From the NCBI RefSeq assembly GCF_001522545.3, contig NC_031768.1:89030431-89094430 (forward strand): a stretch of 64,000 nt of DNA, in the 5' to 3' direction. Source of the DNA: Parus major (Eukaryota; Chordata; Aves; Passeriformes; Paridae). The notes beneath the pieces are model-generated. The model did not search any database and was not told where the DNA came from. It saw nothing but the letters and a program-made list of their open reading frames with translations. Of this stretch, positions 51,471-64,000 are shown one piece after another (the first letter of the stretch is position 1; each line of letters opens with the position of its first letter). The position numbers and the translations under genes were made by a program.

Positions 51471-54099
51471 CTTCTTGCTTTCTGTAAAACAAAAGAATTC
51501 ATGCTGACATTCTACTATTCTAATTAAAGTACCAACATCAGCAGCCTGAAACATGCAACTGTGAGTATTCTGTTCTTGCCCATCTTTTATTCCTGTGAAA
51601 CAAAGTACACGAATTAACACATAAATTCAGCAGATGCATCTTTAATTTATTTTTATACATTATTGGTTTATATAACACATGAATGTAACAGATTTTGGAA
51701 CTTATCAAGACTAGCCATATAATGAATGTAGCTCTTTATCCATTGTCTTCATGTCTTTTTCTGTGCGTGCTAAATTGTCATCTCCCTAACTTAGAGGATG
51801 ATGGTCATTCCCATCTGAGTCAGAGACTCTAGCAAGAAACTGTTTTTCTAGAAAATTACTGAAGATCAAAAGTAAAACAAAAGGAGAAATATGAAATATA
51901 TTATTAGCAACCATATGAAAACACCACATATTCAAAATATCAGGATTATTATTAGAAACAATATTTTACAACACAGAGCTTGATCTACTTGTAATATATA
52001 ATCATATTAGCATATTGTAAGATCCTGACCAAAAGAAGTCTACTTATTTTAGCTGCAGGTAAATGTCAGAATCTTTACTTCCCCTTTCACAGGAGAAAGA
52101 TGTACAGTAAACCATTCTAATATTGGCCTCCAGAAAGTATAATCCATTAATTAGCAAATTTGAGGTTTAGAAGTTCCAAGTATGAAGCAACTGCTCTTTC
52201 AATTGTTAAACAAGCAGCTTTAATGGGTACCAGTGACCTTGAGAGACCTGAACTCTACTCTTGATTTTGTTAACTGGTCTGTTTGATAACCTTAAGGGAA
52301 AAAAGTTTTTTTCTTACCTGAGCCTTCATTTCTCTATTTGTAAGATGGAGATGAAAAGTTGTGTATAAAACACTGTAACTACATTCCAGAACAGCAAGGG
52401 AGGACAAAAGAAGTAACTCCATTTGCTGCTTGTTCCCAAACTGTAGTCATGGATACAATAATAACTGACAAAATAATAAAAAACCTGAATCTTTTAAACA
52501 ACCTATTCAAAATAGACAATAAAGATCTATTGTAATCCAAGGCACTTTCTAAGAGTTGATGGTAATCCTCTGGTCCATTCTGAGTGACTGTTCTGTGGCA
52601 CTCTTTTATTTTTTAACATTTAACAACCACTTCTTGTGACGTGAGAAAAAGTACCAAAACCAATCAAGCAAGTAACCAACCCACCTGGGATTTCAGGCTA
52701 ACTGGAACTTGTAACAGGTAAGACCTTTCCTTTTAACCTGAGTTTAATACTCAGTACAAATACATGGCACCACTTAATGATTGTCCTTAATGAAACCTTA
52801 AGCGTCTGTCACCCTTCAGCATCAGTATCACGCTAAGTCAGTTTTCTAGGAAACATCCTAACAAAGTAAATTATTTCACTCAGCATATCCCAAACAAACA
52901 AAGCACTCTCCAAAAAAATCACATTTATATGCATCACTGTTCACTCTGAAATACAAATTACTAAAGTACTCACAAATTACTAAAATAAGAGAGAAATTGT
53001 GCTGTCTGCTTCATTCTGGCCAGTTGCCCTGAAGTGAGAACTGATGCTTAAATAGCAGCATTAGCACTGACTGCTGGTGGTTTTCAAACATTCTGGGAGC
53101 TGCAGTGAGGTCCCTCCAGCAGAAGGAGCTGAAGAGATATGATGACTTGGCACATGTTCTTGGCACTTGAGCCCATCTTCTGCAAATTCTGTGTTTTGCT
53201 GCAAAGCATGGAGAAGTACAACCTTACCTCATCAAATCTTTTCATAGCAGTGTATTACAACAGGATATACAGCAGAAGAAATACCTACAGCTCAGGCTTT
53301 GGATTGACTTTATTCTTTTTACTTTTTTTCATTAAATCATGACTCTGCTATCAGGGAGAATGGAGTATCTCTGAGGATATTAAAAGTGGGACCAATACAT
53401 ATAAATACTGCAAAGTAGACACCATGGGTTTCAAGAATAAAAGCTAGTCACTATCTTCTCTCTTATCAGTATGTTGGATCTCCCAGGGGCCTTCAAAGCC
53501 ATGCCAGATTATCCTAATTTACAGATAAAAGGGAAGAAGATGAAAACTAAGTCTGGATGTCTTTTGGGATATAGAGTGAAACAAGTAGAATTAGAATTGT
53601 GTACATCAAGTAATAAAACTATGACAGTAATAACATTCTAAAAGAAAAGTGTTCTTTCTGAAAACTACATTTAATCCTGGTTTTAAAATCTGTGAAAGTG
53701 AAATAGGATTTTTTTCTCTTCATTCACTTGTATGCAACACCTTTTCACTGAGTGTTTCAAAATCCTGATATTCCAAAGATTATAATTACTTAGGAAAAAA
53801 TCAGTTGCTAAGATGACTAATTTTAAGTACTTGGATTCGTCTTCCAAGATGCAGACTTCCATGACAGCATAATGCATTAGTAACCAAGAATTTACACTCT
53901 CACGTCCTGGAAATCAAAGTTTCCAGTGAATGATTACATTCATGATGAGAGCTAACAGCGACCAAATCTTTTCATAGCATGATCTTTGACCACTTTCCAC
54001 AGTACCCCACAGCTTTTTTCTTCCATGACTCATTTTCACTATGCGATACATACACATCTGATGTGTCTCATTCTTCTCAGAGGTTAGTACTAATGGAAT

Positions 54100-54121
54100 C
54101 CAAAGACTTCCAAGTCTTTGG
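54100..54121. repeat. 10-base palindrome with 2-base centre
   Basis: CCAAAGACTT-CC-AAGTCTTTGG; the arms are exact reverse complements. Confidence 0.8.
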
Positions 54122-55935
54122 TGTTCACTGAGAACCAAAAGTGCAGATACTTCAGAATTGACTCATGAAGTTGAGGCCAGTGTCACTTGCAGCAAGTATT
54201 TAACTTCTCAGGATCAGAAGGGGATGAGGTAGGACATGTTTTCCTTCATCAAGACAGTGACTCTTTAGTAGCATGAGATGAAATCTTTTGGCAATAGCAC
54301 GGACTGCAGTCTGATTCATTCCTCTTTGCAGGGGCAAGGAAGTGAAGATACGGTGTCATAAAGAACCTCCTTCCAAGGCAGCTAGCAGATATCCCCCGTC
54401 AAGTAAAAACTCCTAAATCACATATGGCACCTTTTTCATAACCAAATCTCTTTCATAGAAGAGATGACACCAAGCTATGTAAATAAGCAGCTCTAACTTT
54501 TTTTGGGTACTTAACTAACTTCTTCCATGACTAAGAGCAATTTATGTACACAAATGAACATTACAGCAAAGGGTTATAATTATTAAGCAGAAGCCATGGT
54601 CTCACATCTACTATTTTATTAAAATGATACACACAGAGATGGGAAATCTCCATTTACAGCCTCTCCTTTAAAACATTTGGGAATTGTGGGGTGCTGCAAA
54701 AGCAGCATTGCTGCTCAGAATCCTTGTCATCTGATCTGTACTGACTGGTACATGTTTGAGTAGGACTATACAGCACCTCAAGAGCAGATGCTTGTGGGCT
54801 GGTGTTACTCCATTACATAAACCAACTGCAGCATTGACTTAGGGTATAACTTGAATATAGGGTGGCTTTTTCTTGCAGAAGACTTATTCCACTGAATTGA
54901 CTGATTTATCAGTTTAAAAAGCACCAATAGATTTATCTATATAATCAAGTATTACAATGATCAAAGAATTCAACCACAACACTAACCAACTAAACCAACC
55001 AGAAGGTTTGTCAGCTGTATCCGTGTCACAGGATGGATCTTGTCAAAAGATAACGATTATGGAAACAGCACCTTTAGCACCTAGATTTGCAGTTTTGAAC
55101 ATAGCTACTTTCAGTTCCTGGAATACATATTTTTACAGTTCCCTCATGGAGCTTCTCCAAGTCTCATATACATTAATTTTCTGTCTACTAAGGACAGTGC
55201 ATATTCTGGTAGAAATAAATGCCAGAGCCCTAAGTCCTAAATAAATGCCAAAGTCCTAAGTAAAAAACTAGGGTTCAAACTGATTTTTTCTCTCTTTACA
55301 TGAGATATTCTATGTTTTGATTTCTGAAGTGTATTGCTTCTGTGCTTTGTTATCCTCACTATTAAGAATGTCATACTATATGTGGACTCAATACATTTAG
55401 CTTTAGTTTCAAGCTTTTGCATCTCATTACATCTTTTTATGCTAAATTAAATACCTTCATATTAGCAGAAATTTCCTGCTTTGAAAGCTGTATCTTATCC
55501 ATCTTCTTCATAAATAAAAGCAAAATACTTTGAGATCTTTGCTTTGATGTCACCACCAATTTTCTTAGTTTTGAATAGCTCCTGTGTGTTTTCAAACATA
55601 GACTAGTATCACTAAAGGACACGGAATGATTCACATAAACAGGTCTCAGTGGTATGACAGGAAAAGAAGTAACTTTATTTTCTGACTCCAGTATATATAG
55701 ATTCTTGACAATGACCAGGGATTGGATAATTAACTTACCACCTTCCCAGTCACACTGGTCATGCAAAACATCCATCAAAGGCCGTTTCTTAGAAGGAACG
55801 TATAAACAACTTATGTTTATAGTTGCATTCCTGGGAAAGTAACTAAAACTATGAAAACAAGATCAGAAGGTTTAGTTTTCAGTGTGACATCTCACCCTTT
55901 CTTCTTTAAAAAAAAGAAAAAGAAAAATGAACAGA

Positions 55936-56017
55936 GAAAATGAACAATATTCTAAACAATCAAAAAGAAATCACAAAGAAAATAAACAATGTTCTAAACA
56001 ATCAGAAGGCTCTAGTT
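55936..56017. repeat. 42-base tandem duplication
   Basis: GAAAATGAACAATATTCTAA at 55936 and GAAAATAAACAATGTTCTAA at 55978 begin two copies spaced 42 bases apart. Both continue with ACAATCA, with a few substitutions between them. Confidence 0.85.
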
Positions 56018-56614
56018 GCAGGGGGATAGTCTAGAATGTGTGCTCAACTTCTTTCAAGTCTCAAAATCAAAGCCACACACCATCTTAGTAATGGTTTCTT
56101 TAATACAATCTAAAAACACAGACTGCATTTTGTAATTTCTTATATTCAATATAGTTTTTTAATAGATGTACCACATGTTTATTAAAATAACAAATTGGGA
56201 AATCATACTGGTTTTGGTTTTTGAGACTTCTCCATTGCTCTTCAAAAAATAAGCACCTGCTACAAAGCTCCGTTCTGACAACTGTTTGTAGCTGAGTTCA
56301 CTGAATTCCTTACAAAGGACACACAACATATTCCTCCCTTTATGGCCTTCCATTTGCTGTAGATTCATTGGGCGCTGCTTCATTAAACAATATCTTTGTG
56401 GGTTTTGTTTTGAGCATAGAAGGATTTGGTTTTACAATGAGCTTCACTCTGTCTGGAGTTCATTCAGCTGGTTAAATAAATAGCTCTCTTTTTTTCTCTC
56501 CACTATGAAAAGGTGAAATACTGCTGCACTTGGCTGCTATCTTAGGATGCTGGATGTGAAATCTTTCATAAATGCAAACATTTTAACACCAATAAACATG
56601 AGATTTTGGTCTAT

Positions 56615-56655
56615 CTTCATCTTGTTTACTTTTGACCTTCATCTTGTTTACTTTT
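56615..56655. repeat. 22-base-period tandem duplication
   Basis: CTTCATCTTGTTTACTTTT occurs at 56615-56633 and again, identical, at 56637-56655. Confidence 0.9.
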
Positions 56656-57091
56656 CTTGACATAGATTTCTCTGTTTATACATACGAATTATGTAAGAGT
56701 TAATCTCGGGAACAGTTCATTATTATTCATTATTATCTTTACTGGCTGAAAAATTTGCTTTTAGAAAATCTTTTATTTCTTCCAGGTTAAAGCTTATAGA
56801 TTGCTTGTATTTAATCATATAACTCTATACACTGGAAGCCATATTATTTCCCAAAGTATCTACAGATACCATGAGAATAAGCAAAACTCATAGGGCTACA
56901 TATTTTAATTTCTTCTGAATAAGACTGCTTTTCAAGGTCTTTGTCATTTTGAGAATTATCTGTTCCAGAAACAGATTACAAACACAGTCAACATGTGATT
57001 GAACTCAATCAACCCTAAACTTGAAGTAGTACATTGTGAAAAACAGTTACTCAGAGGTACTGACTCTAGCAATGTTTCACAAATAACACAA

Positions 57092-57172
57092 AATCATAGA
57101 ATCATAGAATCATAGAATCATAGAATGGCTTGGTTTGGAAGGGACCTTCAAGATTATCTAGCTCACATGTAG
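57092..57172 (-). mobile_element. CR1 LINE 3' end with octamer tail
   Basis: Four perfect AATCATAG octamers (57092-57123) are followed by AATGGCTTGGTTTGGAAGGG and ACCTTCAAGATTATCTAGCT. On the minus strand this is the end of avian CR1, AAGGTCCCTTCCAA then ATTCTATGATTCTATG. Only about 81 bases remain, a severe 5' truncation. The low divergence of the tail makes it the youngest CR1 copy in the window. It is the main support for a bird source. Confidence 0.93.
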
Positions 57173-58231
57173 GTGAATAATTTCACATTCCATTTGTGGA
57201 GTATCAATAATTTTAAATTTCCTTTTGCATATGCATATATACCCATACATACACACACATACAATGATTAACAGAAACTACCTAGAGCTAAATTCACCTC
57301 CAGGAGATAAGTAATTTAGCTATTACTCTGTAAAAGTTCCATATTGCCAGTGAGCTACACTGAAAGATGTGTATTTTGAGGTTGTACTTCATACAGTTGT
57401 AAAAAAAACAACATTAAAAGGTTGCATTTACAGTGGGCTTCCTCTTTCTTCCCAGGCAGTCATAAACCTCAACAAGCTCACTGACATACACAGATAAAAA
57501 CAAGAAAGGCAACACTGAATGAAAACTGGAATCCATGGAAGTGAGAGAAGAGTGTAATTAATTATATTCACAGGTGCCAATGTTTCAGAGCCATTTACCA
57601 GTGCAGACACCAGTTCAGTCAAAAGCATGACAAATATGGGAACAGGAGGAACATGCCTGTTTGCAAACCTACCCAGTAAAAACCTACAGAGACAATAAGC
57701 TGGGACAGAATAATACTGTTCCCATAATGCACACTGGAGGTTATGGAAAACTAAACAGACACAAATGAGAGGGCTGTGTGTTCCAAAGCCAGAAAGTTAC
57801 TTGAACATAACCAAGATCCTGAGCAACAACCTACAGAGATATAGATTAAAAAAATGGATAACACCACAGCATTTGATTCAATTTACTGCCTTTTAAGAGG
57901 ACTATGCAAATCATACCATTTGCTGCCCATCTGTTTGCAGTGGGCGCAGATGGTAGTCTAACACACTCTGTCTTACCAAAGAAACCAAGCAGGTAGCCTT
58001 AACTCAGCCATTTTGATTTGCCTTCCTTCTCAGCCTTCAGGCATTAATAATTAACACAGTATTTGCTCCATGTGGGTCTGTACACCCAGAACACACACAG
58101 GTTATCACATGTGCAGTCACTGATGACAAATGCATCCATCTATAATGGTTTCATACTAAATACCACATTGGTGCATCTAAAACTAAAGCACCAATGCTGT
58201 ATTAGTATTTGTTTTCCCTGGTTTTGTACGC

Positions 58232-58274
58232 TTCTGCCAATGAATTTGGCAATTGGCAATTCTGCCAATGAATT
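58232..58274. repeat. 28-base-period partial duplication
   Basis: TTCTGCCAATGAATT occurs at 58232-58246 and 58260-58274, separated by a GGCAATTGGCAA word that is itself repetitive. Confidence 0.85.
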
Positions 58275-60204
58275 AATAAGATATTTAGAGAAAGTTTAAG
58301 GAATTTTTGTTTGTGCTCTTCAAGCAAAAATGAAAGACTATATAAACTGTACATAAGGTCAAAACTTAGTATTTTTCATCTTGTTCTTCAACAGAGGTTT
58401 TTTCTAATGTTTGTTGAATTTTTAGTGATTAGTAACAGAGATTACAAGGTGCAGATTTTCTTCATAGCTGCCAATTATGAAGAACAACTGGTGACAACAG
58501 AGGATAGACTGAAAAGTGATCTTATAATCAGTCTTTTGTGAAAAGGTCAAAAGACCTGTTGAAGCAAATGTAACTAAAAATAAGAATACATTTTTCCAAA
58601 TATTAATTCTTCCCTGGGTTGCTATGAAAAAGTTAGACAAGTAAAATAATACATTAAACCTTCATCCATATAGTGACAGAGCCTGAGATACACATTGTGC
58701 TTTCTCTCTTAAACAGAGACAGCACTTAGCCATTACTGGAAATCTTAAAAGCAAGACTGCTTGTTTTCCCAAATGCTACTTCCAGCCCCAACAACCAGAC
58801 TAGGAACAAAGTGATGAATGTCCTATGGTAAATTATGTAGTCTATAGGAGATGGGAGCAAATGATGAAATAATGTTCCCTCTTACAAGAAATCATTCCAC
58901 TGTTTTGGCTAGTACACACAGAGAAAAGAAGAACTTCATTGTTCCAAGGTGATAGAATAATTAACAGTTGTCACAGTTACTTCTGGCTAATTCTTTGTGC
59001 CAAGTACATCACACCAATGAGTCCCACACAGCTCTAGGTCTGTGTTTCATGAGCAATTATGGAATTTTAAGACTAAACCTGCCTTGCACACTGTTGTGTT
59101 ACTCCAAAGGCAAAGCAGAAGCATTCAGGAGCATATATATGACATATTTATTACAAAATTTTATGGGAAATTTTGTGCTCTGTCCTGCAATAAGAACATC
59201 CTAGTGCTAAGATCCTGTCAAAACTGCTTTTTTCAATCAACACTGAACTGAAATAGTGAAAAGTTTCTACTGAAAAGGTGAGAGAATTCTATGCTTCACT
59301 GAAAAATTGTGTGCGTCTTTATAAGGCATTCAAAAAAGTCCTTTCAACACAAAATAAATGCTTTCTATAAGCAACTTCTTTTCTTCAAAGTTAAATTCAT
59401 GATTACCTGCTAAAATAACAACAAAATAATTCCAGAATTAATTAAAAGAAATTTAGTCCCTGAAAATCTCGAGACTACTAGCTATCAAGACAATTAAGAT
59501 GTTATGAAAGCGAGGCGATTATGCAATAATAGATAGTGAGCAGAGCTTGTATACTGATTGTACACTGACATATTTCTTGTCAGAACTCAACTTTAGAAAT
59601 AAAATTAAATAATCATTCTGTTAAATTTTCTGATTGTACTGGAATAAGCAGCAAGGAATAGTGTACAAATGTAACCCCGAGGCTCTAAAGTAAAAGTGGA
59701 CGGTTTGAAGATGCATTTTTTTGTGTTATTCAGAAATAAGTCAGAAAATTGCCATGCATTACAGATCATTTTAGTTTAACTGAGAGATCCAGTTATACTT
59801 GAGAGATATATTATGCAAGGGCATTTTGGTCAGAAAAAATTACACCAACACACAGGTACCAATGCATTGGGAAAGAGAGCATCTGATCTTGTCTCAGGCT
59901 TTAGAAATGGTAAGTAGTTTAGAGATTCATTTGCTTGAGTGTTTGAACATTTCCACTATTCCAAGGAATGTGCCCCATAACATCAATATGCCAATAGAAA
60001 TAATTTAATTTCAGTGTTTATCCAACCACAAGACAATACAGATGCTGAGGTCATACACCATGTTCTTTTTAGGCAGAGCAGTGCTGCGTAAATTAATAAA
60101 TAATTCCATTACTCCACAGGAAACTGCTCACAGCTTGTTAGTCAGCTGATGAGCAATTCCTCAAATTCATTGACTGCTTCAGCTCTGTTATTATCTGTTT
60201 AGCA

Positions 60205-60240
60205 CTGGATGATCCCAGGAGGTCTCTGGTGCAACACAGA
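60205..60240 (+). mobile_element. possible CR1 3' scrap
   Basis: CACTGGATGATCCCAGGAGG followed by TCTCTGGTGCAAC resembles the CR1 line TGGATGATC...AGGTC(C/T)CTTCCAAC, but there is no tail and the stretch is very short. Confidence 0.3.
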
Positions 60241-63200
60241 AAAGTACTTCACATTCAAAAACTTATTAAAGAAGTTCAGTATGTTACTAGGCAGTAATTT
60301 CATTCCTGTCCCAGAAAAACAAGTGACATTTCTATAAATTTCATTTAGGCTATATTAATATTCAGCTCTTTTGCCAGTCAATATATTTATTTTTGACTCT
60401 TAATAAAGGAAGATGTTAATTGAGAATTTCATTTGTTAAGCAAGAATGGTCGTGTAAAGCACACAGGAACACGTGCCATGAATAAAAGCCAAAACTGACA
60501 ATGAAGCTATTCAAATTTGAATTACTAAAATTAGAAAAATGTAAGAATTTAATTGAAGTATATTTAATTCAGCATTTGACAAAATTTCAATGAAATATCT
60601 GGCAAGTTTTATTCTTAGGTTTAGTTCCATATAATTGACACTATAAATATGCCTATGTTGAAAGGCATTTCAAATATCAGTCAACCTTAAATAGTTTTAT
60701 TTTCTACTATTGTAACACTCATGTCATTTTTAAGAAAAGATTTCAGCAATGAGATACATGGAAGAGGTGCTTTTTTTTCTTCTAGTCCAAGATAGAGGTT
60801 AAATGATATCTACATTTATCACTTTTATAACCCTCCTGAGCCACATAATTATTCCATCTGATTTTGAAATAAAGTACAGTATAGACCACAGTTAATCATA
60901 CCTTCTATTCAATGAAACAGGTAACCAGCAGCTGGCTAAAATGTATTTCAGGAAGTCTTTTTGGTGTAAATGAGTATGAACTACCATTTTGCCACTTTAA
61001 ACAGACACTTGTAGATTGTGTTATACAAACTATGTTCATGTTTGATGAACACAGCTGTAAGAAGCATTTATATTTGAATTAAAATTTATATTCACATTAG
61101 TTGACATGGGTTAAAACATGAGTAGAGGTTTGAAAATATAGTTAGTGAATACTGAATAAGTTCCAAAGAGAATTTCCATTTTAAGAAAAGACTTACTACT
61201 ATGGGGAATAAAATAGGACATACCACAAATCTCCCAGGATCCCAGTTTTTTCATGCCAATTACTGAAAATCTGCATGTTTCAGCGAAGCAGGACATGGTT
61301 TCAGAACCTACCATACTAATATGGCATTATTTCAGAATAACCCAATTCTTGTTGGACAAGAATCAAGAAGGATCAAAACTACTTCTACATTTCCTTAGCA
61401 ATTCTAATTAAAAAGACTGAGAGCTCTGCCTCCCTTCGAGGGATTATTCCTTGCAGATTTGGAGAGAACTGAAGCACTGCTACAGCTAAAGTACATCTGG
61501 CTCTCCCAGGTAACTGACACCATGATGGTGCTGCTGGGGGTGGTGGCTCCCAAAAAATCCAAATTCCTCTCTACAGAATGAGGAGACCTGGTAAAGACTG
61601 TGAAGGCTGGATGGTTATCAGTTCAGTTTTCCCAGTTTTCCCACTCCCATGATCTTTGGTAAGATCTGCTGGGTTTCTTATCTCACATCAGGAAGCAGGC
61701 CTGCAGCAACAGCCTCAGATCCAACCCAGCAGGATATACATGATGGACACACCACCAGGGCCTGCTCTCTGCTCAAGACAATGAGAAAAATGCCTTGAGC
61801 TCCATCTAATTTGTGGTTCTGCAGTGTGATGTGAGGTAGGAAACGTGCAGGGAAACAAACTGAACAGAGGAAGCAAGATACAGTGTAGGTCATCCATTCT
61901 ACCTCCTGGAGAAGTCCCCATTATAATTTTAATTATTAAGATAGGTTTCATCTAGGGAGAGACAGCTCTTGCAGAGCAATCTACCATACATGTGGCATGA
62001 GAAAAAGAGAGGAGAAACGTGGAGCTAAACAGGGAGAAATCCAGCTTCACGGTATACACACACATCAATTGCATGAGCTTCTCCCACATTGATTTTCAGC
62101 AGTTGGATGTATTACTCATATGGCCATATTGAAGTTTATCTTTAAACTGTAGTTAGGATAAGAAAAGAAGACAACCAATTAGTTAAAGCCTTTGATTCTC
62201 ACTAATGTGAAAGTCAGAAATATTTGGGAAGCTAAACATGGAGATATAGTTCGCTTTGATTTGTGAAATCTTAACAAACATTAGTGACTATTCACCAACA
62301 TAAAAGCTTTATCTATTCTTTTCCATTCCACAAACAATAATCACAAAAGTCACATTTCAGTAATTCTATATTGTCTGCAAGACTTGATATATAAAGATCA
62401 CCTTTGCATAGTCACCATTCCTGCACTCCTATAGTCCTGATTTGCTTTTTTACTAAAGAAAATTTACCAACTGAAATAGGAAAAAAAATAAGTTTTCTTT
62501 TTCCAAGTTAAGTTTAAGTTTTTCCAAGCATTGTTTTTCCAAGCTCAATATAAAAACTACCACCCAAAATAATTTTAAGATAGATAAATGAATATAGATA
62601 CTAAAGTTTGATATGGAGTGACTGGGGAAGAGAGTAATTTATCTCCATTTGTCTTCAGTGCACATAAATATTACATTTCTTGAGATGTCTGTCTAGGAAA
62701 ACAGTAGGGTGATTCTAAATTTGGACACTGAACTGCCCGTTTTTGGTTGTTGCATATTTCCTTTTGACTTAATTTACCAAAACCTAAGCAGTTTTCCAAT
62801 ACTAAAAGCTCAAGAGTCTATCAGCTTTCCAAACAAATATATAATTATTCAAGGATGCTTTGTGTGACCACAATTTATTTGTTAAATCAGCGCAAAAAAA
62901 TCAGACTGGAAAAGACAGAAGCATGCACACACACAAACATACTGGGATGGAGAGAAATATTTAAAAGAAGGGGTAAATGGGAAGATATCAAGGCCAGAAG
63001 GATGTAATTGATTAGTCCTTGCAAGAGGTAGAGAAATGGGATCACTCCTAGCAGAAAGTCATAAGGAATAGCAGAGAAACAGAAAGTTGACTTTCTGACA
63101 CTCTCCAGGCAAAGAGAGGGGGAGGGAGGACACCAAAAAACCCTAAACAACATCCCAGTTTTCTTCAACAGAGACTTCTGATGTTGTAATTTTAATACTT

Positions 63201-64000
63201 TGGAAGGATTCAGAATTTTCAAGGAGTAGGTAAACAGATTTAGAATTTAGGTTTGCCCAAGGAAATGCCAGTGTCTGTACAGATAAAGCAGGAGCTGTAC
63301 AAGGTCTTCTGAGAATACTGATTTATTAGAACAAGCATTGACAAGATATACTCACAGCTACTGACAATGCTTGTAGGCTTTCTTGTCCAAATTTGTTGAT
63401 GGATTTCTTTTAAATATGAGATACACTCACATCCTAATATGTAATAAAAATGTAAGGCCGTAGCTTGGGTAAAGTTACACAGTTTACAAGTTTTACATCT
63501 TAGTACTCATTTGTAACTTGAAAACTGATCTGATTAGGAAGTAAATGGAAAGAGAAGAAATGCCTGTGAAAAGGATGATGTCAAACTGACCATGTTTAAA
63601 GGCAAATGTTTATTCTTGCTACGTCCCAGCTCCTCTCTGCCAAAGACAGACATCAGAGCTTGAAACTGATGGGTACCTACAACAGCCGCTGTCCTGCAAC
63701 TTAAGCTATCATTATGTAGAACATGACACTGAATAGCTATACACATTTTTCCACAAGAACATGAAAATCTCACTAAAAGTCCTCTGCTGATATCCCACAG
63801 TGAAGCTTTCTTTTCAGGTTTGGCTTTGCCAATGAGTTCAGCTCTATATACTTAAAACTGGTTAATTCCTAAATTGACCTTTGCTATCCAATTTAGTGTC
63901 CCATTTTTCTTGTGGCTTACTTTCAGTTTTATCTGGTCTCAAGCAATCACTCTGGAGAGGAAACTCTAATTCTACCTAACCAACAAACATTTCCTATACT

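Larger units (their letters stand above)
51362..64000 (-). other. STXBP5L: STXBP5L intron, 5' part of window
   Basis: Intronic sequence upstream of the first visible exon. I looked on the minus strand for the preceding tomosyn exon (around the QPTALAFDP motif) and did not find it, so that exon lies beyond 64000. Contents: short direct repeats near the acceptor (51436-51470), a 10-base palindrome (54100-54121), tandem duplications (55936-56017, 56615-56655, 58232-58274), a CR1 tail (57092-57172) and a GC-balanced patch at 61430-61900. Confidence 0.75.

Noticed and set aside
51395..64000. Search for the preceding STXBP5L exon (QPTALAFDP region) and for a promoter or CpG island
   Set aside because: No matching coding stretch and no CpG-dense region were seen, so the 5' end of the gene is outside the window.

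Overview
The window is AT-rich vertebrate nuclear DNA with intron-exon structure, most likely from a bird. The lineage call rests on remnants of CR1 retrotransposons with the avian-type 3' end, most clearly the 81-base piece at 57092-57172 with four copies of an 8-base tail repeat. No bacterial, organellar or viral gene layout is present.

One protein-coding gene is recognisable, on the minus strand: STXBP5L (tomosyn-2, syntaxin-binding protein 5-like). Twelve internal exons were read directly, from 51361 (5' side) down to 2114 (3' side). Joined, they give one uninterrupted reading frame of about 384 codons. This covers most of the amino-terminal WD40 beta-propeller region, roughly residues 97 to 480 of the mammalian protein by recollection. 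Every intron has GT-AG ends and every junction keeps phase. The first coding exons lie beyond 64000. The rest of the WD40 region and the carboxy-terminal SNARE-like segment lie below position 1. The whole window is therefore probably one transcription unit.

Layout in transcript order: 64000-51362, intron with no exon seen; exons at 51280-51361 and 49169-49269; an 18-kb intron; exon 31081-31215; a 10.6-kb intron; exon 20445-20508; a 5.9-kb intron; exon 14405-14488; a 4.4-kb intron; then a dense cluster of eight exons between 9986 and 2114; then more intron to position 1. The introns hold CR1 fragments, simple repeats, short tandem duplications and several near-perfect inverted repeats. Most open reading frames in them look like chance.

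The points most worth a second look are a possible alternative 3' splice site of exon 51280-51361 that would add 8 or 11 in-frame codons, a compact 18-base-arm hairpin at 12082-12124, 14-base perfect inverted repeats at 2319-2362 and 34399-34438, and a heptamer repeat at 13159-13210. I found no new gene system.
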